DNA of 23,050 nt, taken from the NCBI GenBank assembly GCA_964584935.1, contig CAZPBN010000026.1, forward strand, positions 1 through 23,050, read 5' to 3'. A model generated the notes under the pieces. It was not told the origin of the DNA. It made no database searches and saw nothing but the letters and a program-made list of their open reading frames with translations. Made by a program: the position numbers and the translations under genes. The DNA comes from CAZPBN01 sp964584935. GTDB taxonomy: Bacteria; Acidobacteriota; Aminicenantia; Aminicenantales; Aminicenantaceae. Below are positions 13,595-21,042 of this stretch, in pieces; positions within the stretch are counted from its first letter, which is position 1; every line of letters starts with the position of its first letter.

Positions 13595-15694
13595 ATGAAA
13601 CAAGGGAGAAAGTTTTTATCTCAGAAAGAAAAAAGTTTTCAAAATAAACTCTGGTCCAAAGCAAAGAAAAAACCCTCCTTCAAAAAAAGGATATCTCCAA
13701 AGTGGAGTATTGTTTCCGGAAAGAAAAAACAGGTGAATATCCTTATGGTGGAAGACTCAAAAGACGATGCTGAATTGATCACGAAACCACTGCAAAAGAA
13801 AGGGAATCGGTTCGATATCGAAAGAGTGAGCAATAGAAATGAAATGAAAAGGGCTTTGAAAGAGGGGGGCTGGGATTTGATTATTTCTGATTATAAGTTA
13901 AGTAAATTTTCCGGCAGTGAGGTTTTGAAACTGGCAAGAACAAAAGGAAATGATCTACCAGTGATTATGGTTTCAGGGGAAATAGAGGAAGAAGCAACAG
14001 TTGAGATGCTCAAAGAAGGAGCTAGTGATATTGTGATGAAAGATAACTTGGTTCGCATTCCATCTGCAGTCCGACGAGTTCTTCAAGATGCCCAAATCAA
14101 AAAAGAAAAAAGAAAAACCGAGAAAAAACTTGAAAAAATAGCAGAGCGGTATCAACGATTGGCTGAGAACATCTCAGATATCATATGGACGATGAATATG
14201 GACAAGAGATTCAATTATGTCAGTCCTTCAGTTTTTAAAGTGACTGGTTACAGAATAAAAGAAATATTGAATAAGCCATTCGATGAGTTCCTAATACCAG
14301 GACACGATAGGATTGCCTTTGAGGTTTTAGAAAAAGTTTTAGACTCTTTCCAACATAAAAAATTCCGGCGGTCCAAAGTGGAAACGTTTGAGGCTAAAAT
14401 GGTTTGTAAAGATGGCTCTGTTATCTGGACTGAAACCAAAGTATCTGTTTTGTGTGAACCGGGAGGGGACATTCAAGGCTTTTTAGGAGTAACCCGTGAT
14501 ATCTCTAGGCGGAAAGAGATAGAACAGAAACGATTTGATCTGGCACGTGCTGTTGAACAATTAAGAGAGGGAATTATTATTACCGATGTTAAAAGAAGAA
14601 TATATTTTGTTAATGATACTTTCGAAGAAGTCAGCGGATTCAGAGGGCCAGAAATCATTGGCAAGCCGATTGATGTCTTGTGGAAAGCTGAGAATAAAAA
14701 GGAATTGTTGAAAAAAAATAGAGCGGTTTTCCGGCGCTCTAGATTCTGGAAAGGGCGACTGACAAGATGCACAAAGAATGGATCTCATTATGAAGCTTAC
14801 ACCCTTCTTTCTCCCCTTCATGACAGTCAAGGGAAAATCACAAGCTATTTTGTTATTGAAAGGGATATTACCGAGGAAATAAAACAGGAAGAAAATATTC
14901 GCCAGATGCAGAAAATGGAGGCTCTGGGAACATTGTCAGGAGGAATTGTTCATGATATCAATAATATTCTAATGCCCATTATTGTCAACACAGAGCTTCT
15001 TCTCTGGGATACATCGAAAGAAGATTCTAAGTATGGTCTCCTCAAACAGATTTTGGATGCCTCTTATAGAGGAAAAGATTTGGCAAAGCAGATTCTCACA
15101 TACAGCCGCAAAAGTGATGTGGAAAAGAAACCTCTGGATATTGTCCCGTCCATTAAAGGAGCCATAGATTTTCTAAGAGCTACTCTGCCGTCCAATATTA
15201 AGATTCAAAAATCCTTCGGTATTGATTCGTATACAGTGAACGTCGATGCGGTTCAAATCCAACAGGTCTTGGTTAATATTATTAAGAATGCTGCTGATGC
15301 GATCGGATCCAATAACGGAAGGATAAAAATTTCCATAAAAGAAATGAAAATATCTCCCCATGACCGAAATTTTTATTGGAGGTTGAATGCTGGTTCTTAC
15401 TTGGGCATCACCATAAGGGATACTGGCTGCGGTATGGATAAAGAGACCGCAGAACGGATTTTTGATCCTTTTTTCACTTCCAAGAAATCGGAGAAAGGAA
15501 CCGGAATGGGACTTGCGGTGGCTCAAAGAATTGTTAAAAATCATGAGGGGGATATCACACTCACCAGCGAACTTGGCAAGGGATCCACTTTTCATATCTT
15601 TTTGCCTCATTGTGATTCCCCTTTAATGAAAGAAGAATCCACAGAAAAGCCCATTCCCAGGGGGGAAAGAAAACATCCTTCTGGTCGAAGATGA
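13595..15694 (+). CDS. Hybrid sensor histidine kinase, REC-PAS-PAS-HisKA-HATPase
   Basis: This cytosolic 699-residue two-component kinase begins with a basic leader (1-45). A receiver domain follows (47-165) with acidic E53/D54, phospho-acceptor D99 (ISDYK) and K149. Two PAS domains lie at about 185-305 and 315-430; each ends in the usual RDIS/RDIT segment. The dimerisation box has H453 (SGGIVHDINNIL). The ATPase has N-box QQVLVNIIKNAADAI (556-570), G1 DTGCGMD (609-615), F-box FDPFFTSK and G2 GTGMGL. No membrane span, so an internal signal is sensed or D99 is phosphorylated by another kinase. After R689 at a run of six G the frame departs from a receiver domain that continues in the +1 frame, so the last ten residues are probably out of the ancestral frame. 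Confidence 0.9.
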   Translation: MKQGRKFLSQKEKSFQNKLWSKAKKKPSFKKRISPKWSIVSGKKKQVNILMVEDSKDDAELITKPLQKKGNRFDIERVSNRNEMKRALKEGGWDLIISDYKLSKFSGSEVLKLARTKGNDLPVIMVSGEIEEEATVEMLKEGASDIVMKDNLVRIPSAVRRVLQDAQIKKEKRKTEKKLEKIAERYQRLAENISDIIWTMNMDKRFNYVSPSVFKVTGYRIKEILNKPFDEFLIPGHDRIAFEVLEKVLDSFQHKKFRRSKVETFEAKMVCKDGSVIWTETKVSVLCEPGGDIQGFLGVTRDISRRKEIEQKRFDLARAVEQLREGIIITDVKRRIYFVNDTFEEVSGFRGPEIIGKPIDVLWKAENKKELLKKNRAVFRRSRFWKGRLTRCTKNGSHYEAYTLLSPLHDSQGKITSYFVIERDITEEIKQEENIRQMQKMEALGTLSGGIVHDINNILMPIIVNTELLLWDTSKEDSKYGLLKQILDASYRGKDLAKQILTYSRKSDVEKKPLDIVPSIKGAIDFLRATLPSNIKIQKSFGIDSYTVNVDAVQIQQVLVNIIKNAADAIGSNNGRIKISIKEMKISPHDRNFYWRLNAGSYLGITIRDTGCGMDKETAERIFDPFFTSKKSEKGTGMGLAVAQRIVKNHEGDITLTSELGKGSTFHIFLPHCDSPLMKEESTEKPIPRGERKHPSGRR

Positions 15695-16037
15695 GAAAGA
15701 AGTGATTCTGAGTTTGAAACGGCTGCTGGAGAGACTTGGATACAAAGTGACTGATGTGACAAGAGCCGGAAAAGCTCTAAAGATACTGGATAATCCCAAT
15801 AGGGACTTTGATTTGGTGATTACGGATCAAACCATACCCCAGATGAGTGGGATGGAAATGGCGGAGGAAATCAAGCGAGCCGGTTTGGATATCCCGATCA
15901 TTCTGATGACTGGATTCCGTGAATCCGTAAGGCCGGAAAAGATTAAAGAAGTGGGCATAAAGGATTTGATGATGAAGCCTGTCAATCCAAGGGATATGGC
16001 TCAAACCATCCGAAGAGTACTGGACGAAATGATTTGA
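15660..16037 (+). CDS. C-terminal receiver domain, out of frame with the hybrid kinase
   Basis: A complete CheY-like receiver is readable in the +1 frame of the kinase: GGKENILLVEDEKEV at the start, acidic E10/D11, phospho-acceptor D56 (ITDQTIP), T84 (ILMTGF) and K106 (MMKPV), counting from 15660. In this frame the last stop before it is at 15627-15629, and there is no ATG, GTG or TTG before the acidic pair. The first is GTG at 15702, which would omit the essential first strand. It therefore looks like the end of the kinase protein (REC-PAS-PAS-HK-REC, about 813 residues) displaced by one extra G. Removing one G gives PRGKENILLVEDE, a normal linker into a receiver. Confidence 0.8.
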   Translation, partial: GGKENILLVEDEKEVILSLKRLLERLGYKVTDVTRAGKALKILDNPNRDFDLVITDQTIPQMSGMEMAEEIKRAGLDIPIILMTGFRESVRPEKIKEVGIKDLMMKPVNPRDMAQTIRRVLDEMI

Positions 16038-16154
16038 GACCTGTAGCGGAAAGAAACCCTATTGCCATGTATGATGGTTAGTTAGAGATCCCCTTCTTTG
16101 ATTCCCGTTTGAAAAGAGGATGATCCCGGTTTATATAAACTATATTTCCTTCAG

Positions 16155-16182
16155 AAAAACATTCGGATCCTTTTTCTCCGAA
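16155..16182 (-). terminator. Terminator of the unknown 281-residue gene
   Basis: TTCGGA (16162-16167) and TCCGAA (16177-16182) form a 6-bp stem. On the minus strand it is followed by a run of five T (16159-16155), just after the end of the gene that stops at 16195. The run of A at 16181-16186 does not give a terminator for the plus-strand kinase. Confidence 0.45.
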
Positions 16183-16194
16183 AAAATCTATGGA

Positions 16195-17040
16195 TCACTG
16201 CATGAATTCTGAATAAAGATAATAAGCTCTGAAGTCCAGCTTCTTTTTCTTATACTTTTCTGTGATGAATTGGAATCGGGGTTGGAGGTCAAGCGAAAAG
16301 GTTGGGAAAATAATATAAGCTTTGGCTTGGTGAATTTTTTTGAGTTGGGAATGTTCAATATTTTTTTCGATATGAAACACAAATCTTTTTGCATCTGGTC
16401 CGGAAGATTTTAAAGCCTCTTCCAAAAGAAACGGATTTTCCTCCTGCTTGAAATTGTTATCAGATATATGAACCCAGCCTTTATTTTTGACAAGCTCCAC
16501 CAGTTCAGTTTCAAAGTCACCATGATGATAGTACACAAGCCAGCTGCCGTTTCTATAGCAAAGGTCAGCCAGCTCTGTGAGTTTTGATATGTCCCTTTGA
16601 TGACTCCTGTTGGAAAGGTGGATATATATTCCTTTGTTTCCGATAAAGAGCAGGTCAGAAAAAGAAATATTTTCAGATTTATTTCCCTGTTCCTCCGATT
16701 CAAAGGAGCTATTGAATAAGTATGCAGTAATGGCATTTCCTTTTCTTGTGGAAATATTTATAAATTCCAGTTCCTTTGGGTCTATTCGATATTCATCGGA
16801 GGAATAAACATCAGCACCTTTTTCTCCCAACCATTCCAGTGAGGAAATATCAAACCTTCCAGAGTCTATTAATCTGTATCGGTAGCCCGCTTTTCTGCAA
16901 CGGTGTATGGCATCGAGCAAGACAGGAAATTCATACTGTTCATCCCGGACAGTCACATTTCTTTTTTGGGCGTGCTCAAGGAATTCAGCATTCCTTTTCT
17001 CAGATGTTTCTGATTCTTTTTTAAGTTCTTCTTGCTCCAT
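16195..17040 (-). CDS. Protein of unknown function, 281 residues
   Basis: I do not recognise a family. A charged N-terminus (residues 1-30) is followed by alternating strand-helix segments: YRYRLIDSGRFDISSLEWLGEKGADVYSSD, then LLFIGNKGIYIHLSN, GSWLVYYHHGDFETELVELV, GWVHISDN, KRFVFHIE and KAYIIFPTF. The look is that of an alpha/beta barrel or amidohydrolase/PHP-like fold, but no catalytic motif is certain; HHGD at about residue 173 is the best candidate for a metal or active site. No signal peptide or membrane span is visible, so it is cytosolic. It stands alone, convergent with the kinase, with its own terminator. Confidence 0.75.
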   Translation of the reverse strand: MEQEELKKESETSEKRNAEFLEHAQKRNVTVRDEQYEFPVLLDAIHRCRKAGYRYRLIDSGRFDISSLEWLGEKGADVYSSDEYRIDPKELEFINISTRKGNAITAYLFNSSFESEEQGNKSENISFSDLLFIGNKGIYIHLSNRSHQRDISKLTELADLCYRNGSWLVYYHHGDFETELVELVKNKGWVHISDNNFKQEENPFLLEEALKSSGPDAKRFVFHIEKNIEHSQLKKIHQAKAYIIFPTFSLDLQPRFQFITEKYKKKKLDFRAYYLYSEFMQ

Positions 17041-17384
17041 AACACCACTTCTTTTTTTCTAAACCACGATTATATAATTTCCTGCCTCTTCTTTGCAACA
17101 AAAGGAATTCACAAAAAAAAATTAGATTAAGGAATATATGTTTTTGATAAATTTATCCGCATCAAGTCAGTTTCCGTTAAGTTTCTATTTAAATAGATTA
17201 ACTATTGGAAAGTGGATATCAAAAGAAAAGACAAATCTCAATCCTTCAAAGTTAATAGAATCAGTGATTTATAAAGGTGCGACCCCATACAAAGAAATTA
17301 AAAAAATAAATAAACTTAGGGAATGTATATTTTTATTGGATTCCCACTGGTCAATTCAGAATTCGCATCCTTTTCCATGAAAAA
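17041..17384. other. AT-rich stretch before the que operon
   Basis: An 80-codon plus frame (17138-17380) begins at an ATG with AAGGA four bases before it, but its product is not recognisable and may be spurious. TTAGGGAA (17316-17323) with ATTCCC (17340-17345) forms an imperfect copy of the inverted repeat found at the que promoter 75 bases further on. Confidence 0.35.
17138..17380 (+). CDS. Doubtful small ORF, 80 residues
   Basis: The reading frame runs from an ATG preceded by AAGGA and ends just before the que promoter. The peptide (IGKWISKEKTNLNPSKLIES, with a hydrophobic first 20 residues) has no family I recognise. Its reading through the imperfect inverted repeat at 17316-17345 argues against it being a normal gene. 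Confidence 0.25.
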   Translation: MFLINLSASSQFPLSFYLNRLTIGKWISKEKTNLNPSKLIESVIYKGATPYKEIKKINKLRECIFLLDSHWSIQNSHPFP

Positions 17385-17423
17385 TTGATGTTTAGGGAAT
17401 TATTGAGTATGATGTTCCCTAAA
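17385..17423 (+). promoter_or_regulatory. que operon promoter bracketed by an inverted repeat
   Basis: TTGATG (17385-17390), 17 bases, then TATGAT (17408-17413) form the promoter. A perfect 9-bp inverted repeat, TTTAGGGAA (17391-17399) and TTCCCTAAA (17415-17423), brackets the -10 and covers the likely start site near 17420. This geometry suits a repressor operator. A preQ1 riboswitch, common for this pathway, was not recognised in the leader, so protein-based control is favoured. Confidence 0.6.
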
Positions 17424-17433
17424 GAGAGAATTT

Positions 17434-17553
17434 ATGAGAAAAAGAACAGGAATGGATGATTTAAATAGAATGAGGATGGGTTTATATGATACGTTGAGAT
17501 GGTATTTAAAAGATAAACTGAAAAACACTGATGATTGGATATTGAAAAAATGA
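17434..17553 (+). CDS. 39-residue leader ORF coupled to queC
   Basis: An ATG with AGAGAG before it starts 39 codons rich in Met, Arg, Lys and Asp (MDDLNRMRMGLYDTLRWYLK inside). The TGA overlaps the queC ATG as ATGA, and it begins about 14 bases after the predicted transcription start. The coupling makes a real translated ORF likely. It has no recognisable family; it may be a small protein, or a leader whose translation controls queC. Confidence 0.55.
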   Translation: MRKRTGMDDLNRMRMGLYDTLRWYLKDKLKNTDDWILKK

Positions 17554-18245
17554 AAAAATTAGTTGTCCTGTTCTCTGGAGGAATCGATTCCACAACAACT
17601 CTTTACTGGGCTGTTAAGAAAAGTAAGAGCGTTCATGCCTTAACCTTCGACTACGGACAGCGAAACCATATAGAGATTGATATGGCAGCGAAGATAACAA
17701 GCAAACTCAATGTTTCTCACCATATAATAAAGTTTGATATGGCTCAGATTGGAGGGTCTTCTCTGACTGAAGAAGAGATTCCGGTTCCTGAATACAAACA
17801 AGCGGAAGAGTTAGGAAAAGAAATTCCCACCACCTATGTTCCTTTTAGAAACGGCATTTTTCTTTCAATAGCCGCCGCCTGGTCCGAAGCCAGGAATTTA
17901 ATGGATATTGCCTGTGGATTCAATATCGTCGATTCCCCCCATTATCCGGATACAAGAAGAGGATTTGTCAAAGCTATGGAAAGCGCCATAAATAAAGGAA
18001 TCAGGGCTTTTCAAAACAAACGTAAAATGAGAATCCATACTCCGTTTATTAATAGAAGCAAGTCAGAGATTATCAAAAAAGGTCTTTCCATAGGGGCTGA
18101 CTATTCTTATTCTCTATCATGTTATAATGGGAAGGAGATTCCCTGTATGAAGTGTTCATCCTGTTTGTTCCGGAAAAAAGCCTGGGATGATACAGGATAT
18201 GAAGACCATCTGATAATCAGGCTTAAAAAGGAAGGGAAAATATGA
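17550..18245 (+). CDS. queC: 7-cyano-7-deazaguanine (preQ0) synthase QueC
   Basis: The 231-residue enzyme converts 7-carboxy-7-deazaguanine, ammonia and ATP to preQ0. It begins with the PP-loop ATP motif SGGIDSTT, has the NGIFLSIAAAWSEA and SPHYPDTRRGF segments of the family, and ends with the Zn site C191, C199, C202, C205 (SCYNGKEIPCMKCSSC). An in-frame TTG lies at 17535, but the ATG at 17550 overlaps the leader ORF stop, starts directly before the first strand (MKKLVVLFSGG), and is preferred. The stop overlaps the queD start as ATGA. Product feeds queuosine in tRNA or DNA deazapurine modification; no dpd-type DNA modification genes are present here. Confidence 0.93.
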   Translation: MKKLVVLFSGGIDSTTTLYWAVKKSKSVHALTFDYGQRNHIEIDMAAKITSKLNVSHHIIKFDMAQIGGSSLTEEEIPVPEYKQAEELGKEIPTTYVPFRNGIFLSIAAAWSEARNLMDIACGFNIVDSPHYPDTRRGFVKAMESAINKGIRAFQNKRKMRIHTPFINRSKSEIIKKGLSIGADYSYSLSCYNGKEIPCMKCSSCLFRKKAWDDTGYEDHLIIRLKKEGKI

Positions 18246-18589
18246 GCTGGAGACTTAAAGTGAGAGATAAATTTCAGGCAGCTCATTGCTTGAGAGGATA
18301 TAAGGGAAAATGTGAAAAGATTCATGGGCACACATTTTTAGTGGAAGTGGTTGTGGAAATACGAAAACTCAATGATATTGGAATCGGCATAGACTTTTCA
18401 GAAATCAAAAAGAAGTTATCTGAAATTCTTCCTGATCACAGCTTTCTGAATGAAATCTATGATTTCAATCCATCCGCAGAAAATCTCTCCAGAGAATTTT
18501 ACTATGAACTAAAAAAGTTTTTCCCGGTTAAAGAAGTCACTGTATGGGAATCTGAAAATGCCTCAGCAACATACTTTGAAGATCAATGA
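18242..18589 (+). CDS. queD: 6-carboxy-tetrahydropterin synthase QueD
   Basis: The 115-residue member of the PTPS/QueD family turns dihydroneopterin triphosphate into 6-carboxy-5,6,7,8-tetrahydropterin. Zn ligands H15 (AAHC), H28 and H30 (HGH) are present, with catalytic C24 in CEKIHGH, D65-H66 in PDHSF and E103 in VWESENASATY. The start overlaps the queC stop by ATGA. The 3' end overlaps queE by 32 bases, an unusually long overlap. FolE (GTP cyclohydrolase), which provides the substrate, is not in the window. Confidence 0.92.
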   Translation: MSWRLKVRDKFQAAHCLRGYKGKCEKIHGHTFLVEVVVEIRKLNDIGIGIDFSEIKKKLSEILPDHSFLNEIYDFNPSAENLSREFYYELKKFFPVKEVTVWESENASATYFEDQ

Positions 18590-19187
18590 AATCTTTCCTT
18601 CTGTTCAAGGCGAAGGTTTGAGACAGGGAGAACCCACTCTTTTCGTGCGTTTTTCAGGGTGCACAGAAAGATGCGATTTTTGTGATACAAAATATGCCTG
18701 GGAAAAAGGGATAGATTATTTCCCTTCCCAGATTGTAAAAAAAATCAAAGAGCTCCACAGCAAATTCCCTGCCGGATGGGTGTGTCTAACAGGTGGAGAG
18801 CCATTGGAACAAGATCCCGGAGAACTGACAAGAATATTGAAAAAGGAGAAATTCAAGATACAGGTTGAGACAAATGCCAAAACATACAGGGAGCTCCCTG
18901 TAGACTGGTATACCGTATCTCCCAAGCCCGATGATTATTCTTTCATGCCTGAATACAGGGAAAAAGCTAAAGAAGTTAAAATCATTGGAACAAAAGGACT
19001 TCAAATAGAGCCAATCAAAAAATTGAGAAAAGCTTTTCCCCCTGAGACACCCATTTTGCTTCAGCCCCAGTCCAATAAAAAGTGGAGCAAATCCCTTTGT
19101 GTGGAACTTTTATACGAATCTTTAAAACTGGGGATTTCCAATATCAGGTTATCCCTGCAACTTCATAAAGCTTATCAATTAAAGTAA
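18558..19187 (+). CDS. queE: 7-carboxy-7-deazaguanine synthase QueE (radical SAM)
   Basis: The 209-residue radical SAM enzyme rearranges 6-carboxy-tetrahydropterin to 7-carboxy-7-deazaguanine. The cluster motif is C35-x3-C39-x2-C42 (CTERCDFCDT), preceded by INEIFPSVQGEG and followed by LTGGEPLEQ; the end RLSLQLHK is typical. The start at 18558 lies inside queD; a TTG at 18576 giving MKINEIFPS is an alternative that shortens the overlap and matches the usual N-terminus. It completes the queC-queD-queE order of reactions to preQ0. No queF (preQ0 reductase), tgt or queA is seen nearby. Confidence 0.92.
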   Translation: MPQQHTLKINEIFPSVQGEGLRQGEPTLFVRFSGCTERCDFCDTKYAWEKGIDYFPSQIVKKIKELHSKFPAGWVCLTGGEPLEQDPGELTRILKKEKFKIQVETNAKTYRELPVDWYTVSPKPDDYSFMPEYREKAKEVKIIGTKGLQIEPIKKLRKAFPPETPILLQPQSNKKWSKSLCVELLYESLKLGISNIRLSLQLHKAYQLK

Positions 19188-19362
19188 AACAAATATCCTG
19201 TCATTATCTCATTCATTATTATAATCAATAAAGGCTGTTGTGAATCAATTCTAAACCAAAATGACTGTGATTGCTGTCACTTTGAAAGGTTTGAAAGAAG
19301 AACAACAGTGCTTAAAAGGATTAAAATTATTGTTTCTTTATTCGAGGTAAGTGAAGGATTGA

Positions 19363-20796
19363 TCACCTGTCAAGGGTAATATCTTGTCTATAATCAACTT
19401 TGATTTGGGCATTCTTTTTGAAGGTCAACAGATCGACCACTTTAAGATAGGTTTTGTTCTTTTTTTGCCAGATTTTGTTCAGATTGCGAGCGTAATGAGC
19501 TATTCCCAATTCAATCCATTTAAATCGTAAAGTATTTTTTATCATTTGTATAGTGGAATAAAATTTTTTATGGCTGATTATTTGGGCTTTTTGAAGGGAG
19601 GATAGAGTTAAACGAGCTGGCTGAAAGACGACGTGGTGGGCGTCGTAGAGGGACCAGTCTTTAAACAGGATCCGCCGTTCGGCAACGATTTTTTTAAATA
19701 ATCTTGAACCGGGGAGAGGAGTCAGAATGAGGAATTGGGTGGAAGACAATTTAATCTTTTTTGCAAACTTGACCGTTTTTTTAACGGTCGTCCATGTGTC
19801 ATCGTCAAATCCGTAAACGAACATCCCATGGATGTGAATACGGAAGCGGCGGATGGCTTTGACGGCTTGAATGATATCCTCCAGAGTTTGCTTTTTTTCC
19901 ATGGATTCGAGACTCCGGGGATTGATTGACTCTAAACCAATATATAAGTAATAACATCCTGATTTTTTCATTAACTTCAGAAGTTCTTTATCCTTGGCGA
20001 CGTCTGTTCGGACCTGAGTTGACCATTTGAACTTAAAATTTTCTGCAATCATAGCCCTTAAGAGCTCTTTAGCCCGTTTTTTATTGGCAGCAAAATTATC
20101 ATCATAGAAAAAAATGAAGTTTTTGCGATTGTTGTAACGCCTCAACTCTTCGATGATATTTTGAATAGAGCGGAGTCTGTATTTTCTTCCAAACATACCG
20201 GTTACGGAACAGAACGTGCAATTGAAAGGACACCCCCGGGAGGTTTGTATGGGGATGGTCCGGAAACTGCCGACGCTCTTGGCATGAAAGGAATATTTAG
20301 AGAAGTCTGGTGTGGGGATGGTATCCAGATCCTGGATAAATGGATTGAGAGGATTATGAATGAGCTTTCCGTTTTTACGGTAGGACAGATTAGGGACTTT
20401 AGAAAAATCTCCGTCCTTTTCCCAGGCATCGATAAAGGCAGAAAGAGCTTCTTCTCCTTCTCCGCGAATCACATAATCCGTGTGCTTAAGCGCCTCGTTT
20501 GTCAAAAAAGTCACATGAGGTCCCCCCATTATGACAGGAATGTTCATTTCTCTCACTTTATCTGCGATGGCATAGGCTCGCGGAGCTGTGGAGGTTATAG
20601 TCGAAATACCCAACAGATTAGCTGTTTTGATCCGGTCAAAATCAATTTTTTGGTTCTCTTCAAAAAAGATTTCGACTTCCCATCCTTTATTCTCCATTAA
20701 ATTCCCTAATATGTATAAGCCAAGCCGGGGCAAGGGATATTGGGAATATATGTGAAGATTAGGAGACTTCGGCTCGATTAATATGATTTTTTTCAT
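19363..20796 (-). CDS. B12-binding-domain radical SAM protein
   Basis: The 477-residue protein has an N-terminal cobalamin-binding domain (about 1-125, with IPVIMGGPHVTF and YVIRGEGEEAL) that lacks a clear DxHxxG motif. The radical SAM domain follows with C189-x3-C193-x2-C196 (RGCPFNCTFCSV), FFYDDNF, and YLYIGLESINP; then a C-terminal region (about 380-477). Members methylate or rearrange lipids, natural products or cofactors. The class is very large and the substrate cannot be told; the hopanoid, bacteriochlorophyll and phosphonate relatives share this layout. AAAGGA stands six bases before the ATG. The upstream promoter is a perfect consensus with a palindrome over the -10. Confidence 0.88.
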   Translation of the reverse strand: MKKIILIEPKSPNLHIYSQYPLPRLGLYILGNLMENKGWEVEIFFEENQKIDFDRIKTANLLGISTITSTAPRAYAIADKVREMNIPVIMGGPHVTFLTNEALKHTDYVIRGEGEEALSAFIDAWEKDGDFSKVPNLSYRKNGKLIHNPLNPFIQDLDTIPTPDFSKYSFHAKSVGSFRTIPIQTSRGCPFNCTFCSVTGMFGRKYRLRSIQNIIEELRRYNNRKNFIFFYDDNFAANKKRAKELLRAMIAENFKFKWSTQVRTDVAKDKELLKLMKKSGCYYLYIGLESINPRSLESMEKKQTLEDIIQAVKAIRRFRIHIHGMFVYGFDDDTWTTVKKTVKFAKKIKLSSTQFLILTPLPGSRLFKKIVAERRILFKDWSLYDAHHVVFQPARLTLSSLQKAQIISHKKFYSTIQMIKNTLRFKWIELGIAHYARNLNKIWQKKNKTYLKVVDLLTFKKNAQIKVDYRQDITLDR

Positions 20797-20841
20797 TTTA
20801 ATCCTTTGCGTCTAGGTTAATTATAAAAATATCAGTCTACG

Positions 20842-20874
20842 TACAATTATATTTATTGTAGGAGGGAGTGTCAA
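20842..20874 (-). promoter_or_regulatory. Consensus promoter with palindrome, radical SAM gene
   Basis: On the minus strand TTGACA (20874-20869), 17 bases, TATAAT (20851-20846) is an exact consensus promoter. TACAAT (20842-20847) and ATTGTA (20855-20860) form an inverted repeat with a seven-base centre across the -10, a probable operator. A very strong core promoter with such a site usually means tight repression. Confidence 0.65.
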
Positions 20875-21042
20875 GGAAATGTTAAGTTTAAAGCAGAAGG
20901 AATATTTTTAGTAAAAAGCCTCTATCTTTTGAAAAGATGATTTTTTAATTCTGTCAATGAATAATATTCAATACAGCAGAGATCCTTTTCTAAAAATCAC
21001 CTCTTATTTTTACTGAATATATATTTTTAATATTTTTTTTAA

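Noticed and set aside
15173..15610. 145-codon minus-strand open frame
   Set aside because: Shadow of the histidine kinase ATPase domain.
17041..17433. preQ1 riboswitch upstream of queC
   Set aside because: Expected for this pathway, but I could not find the conserved preQ1 core or its pseudoknot pairing in this stretch; only protein-operator-like repeats are visible.
20161..20700. 179-codon plus-strand open frame
   Set aside because: It lies wholly inside the radical SAM gene on the other strand, whose product is clearly recognised; the antisense translation shows no family features.
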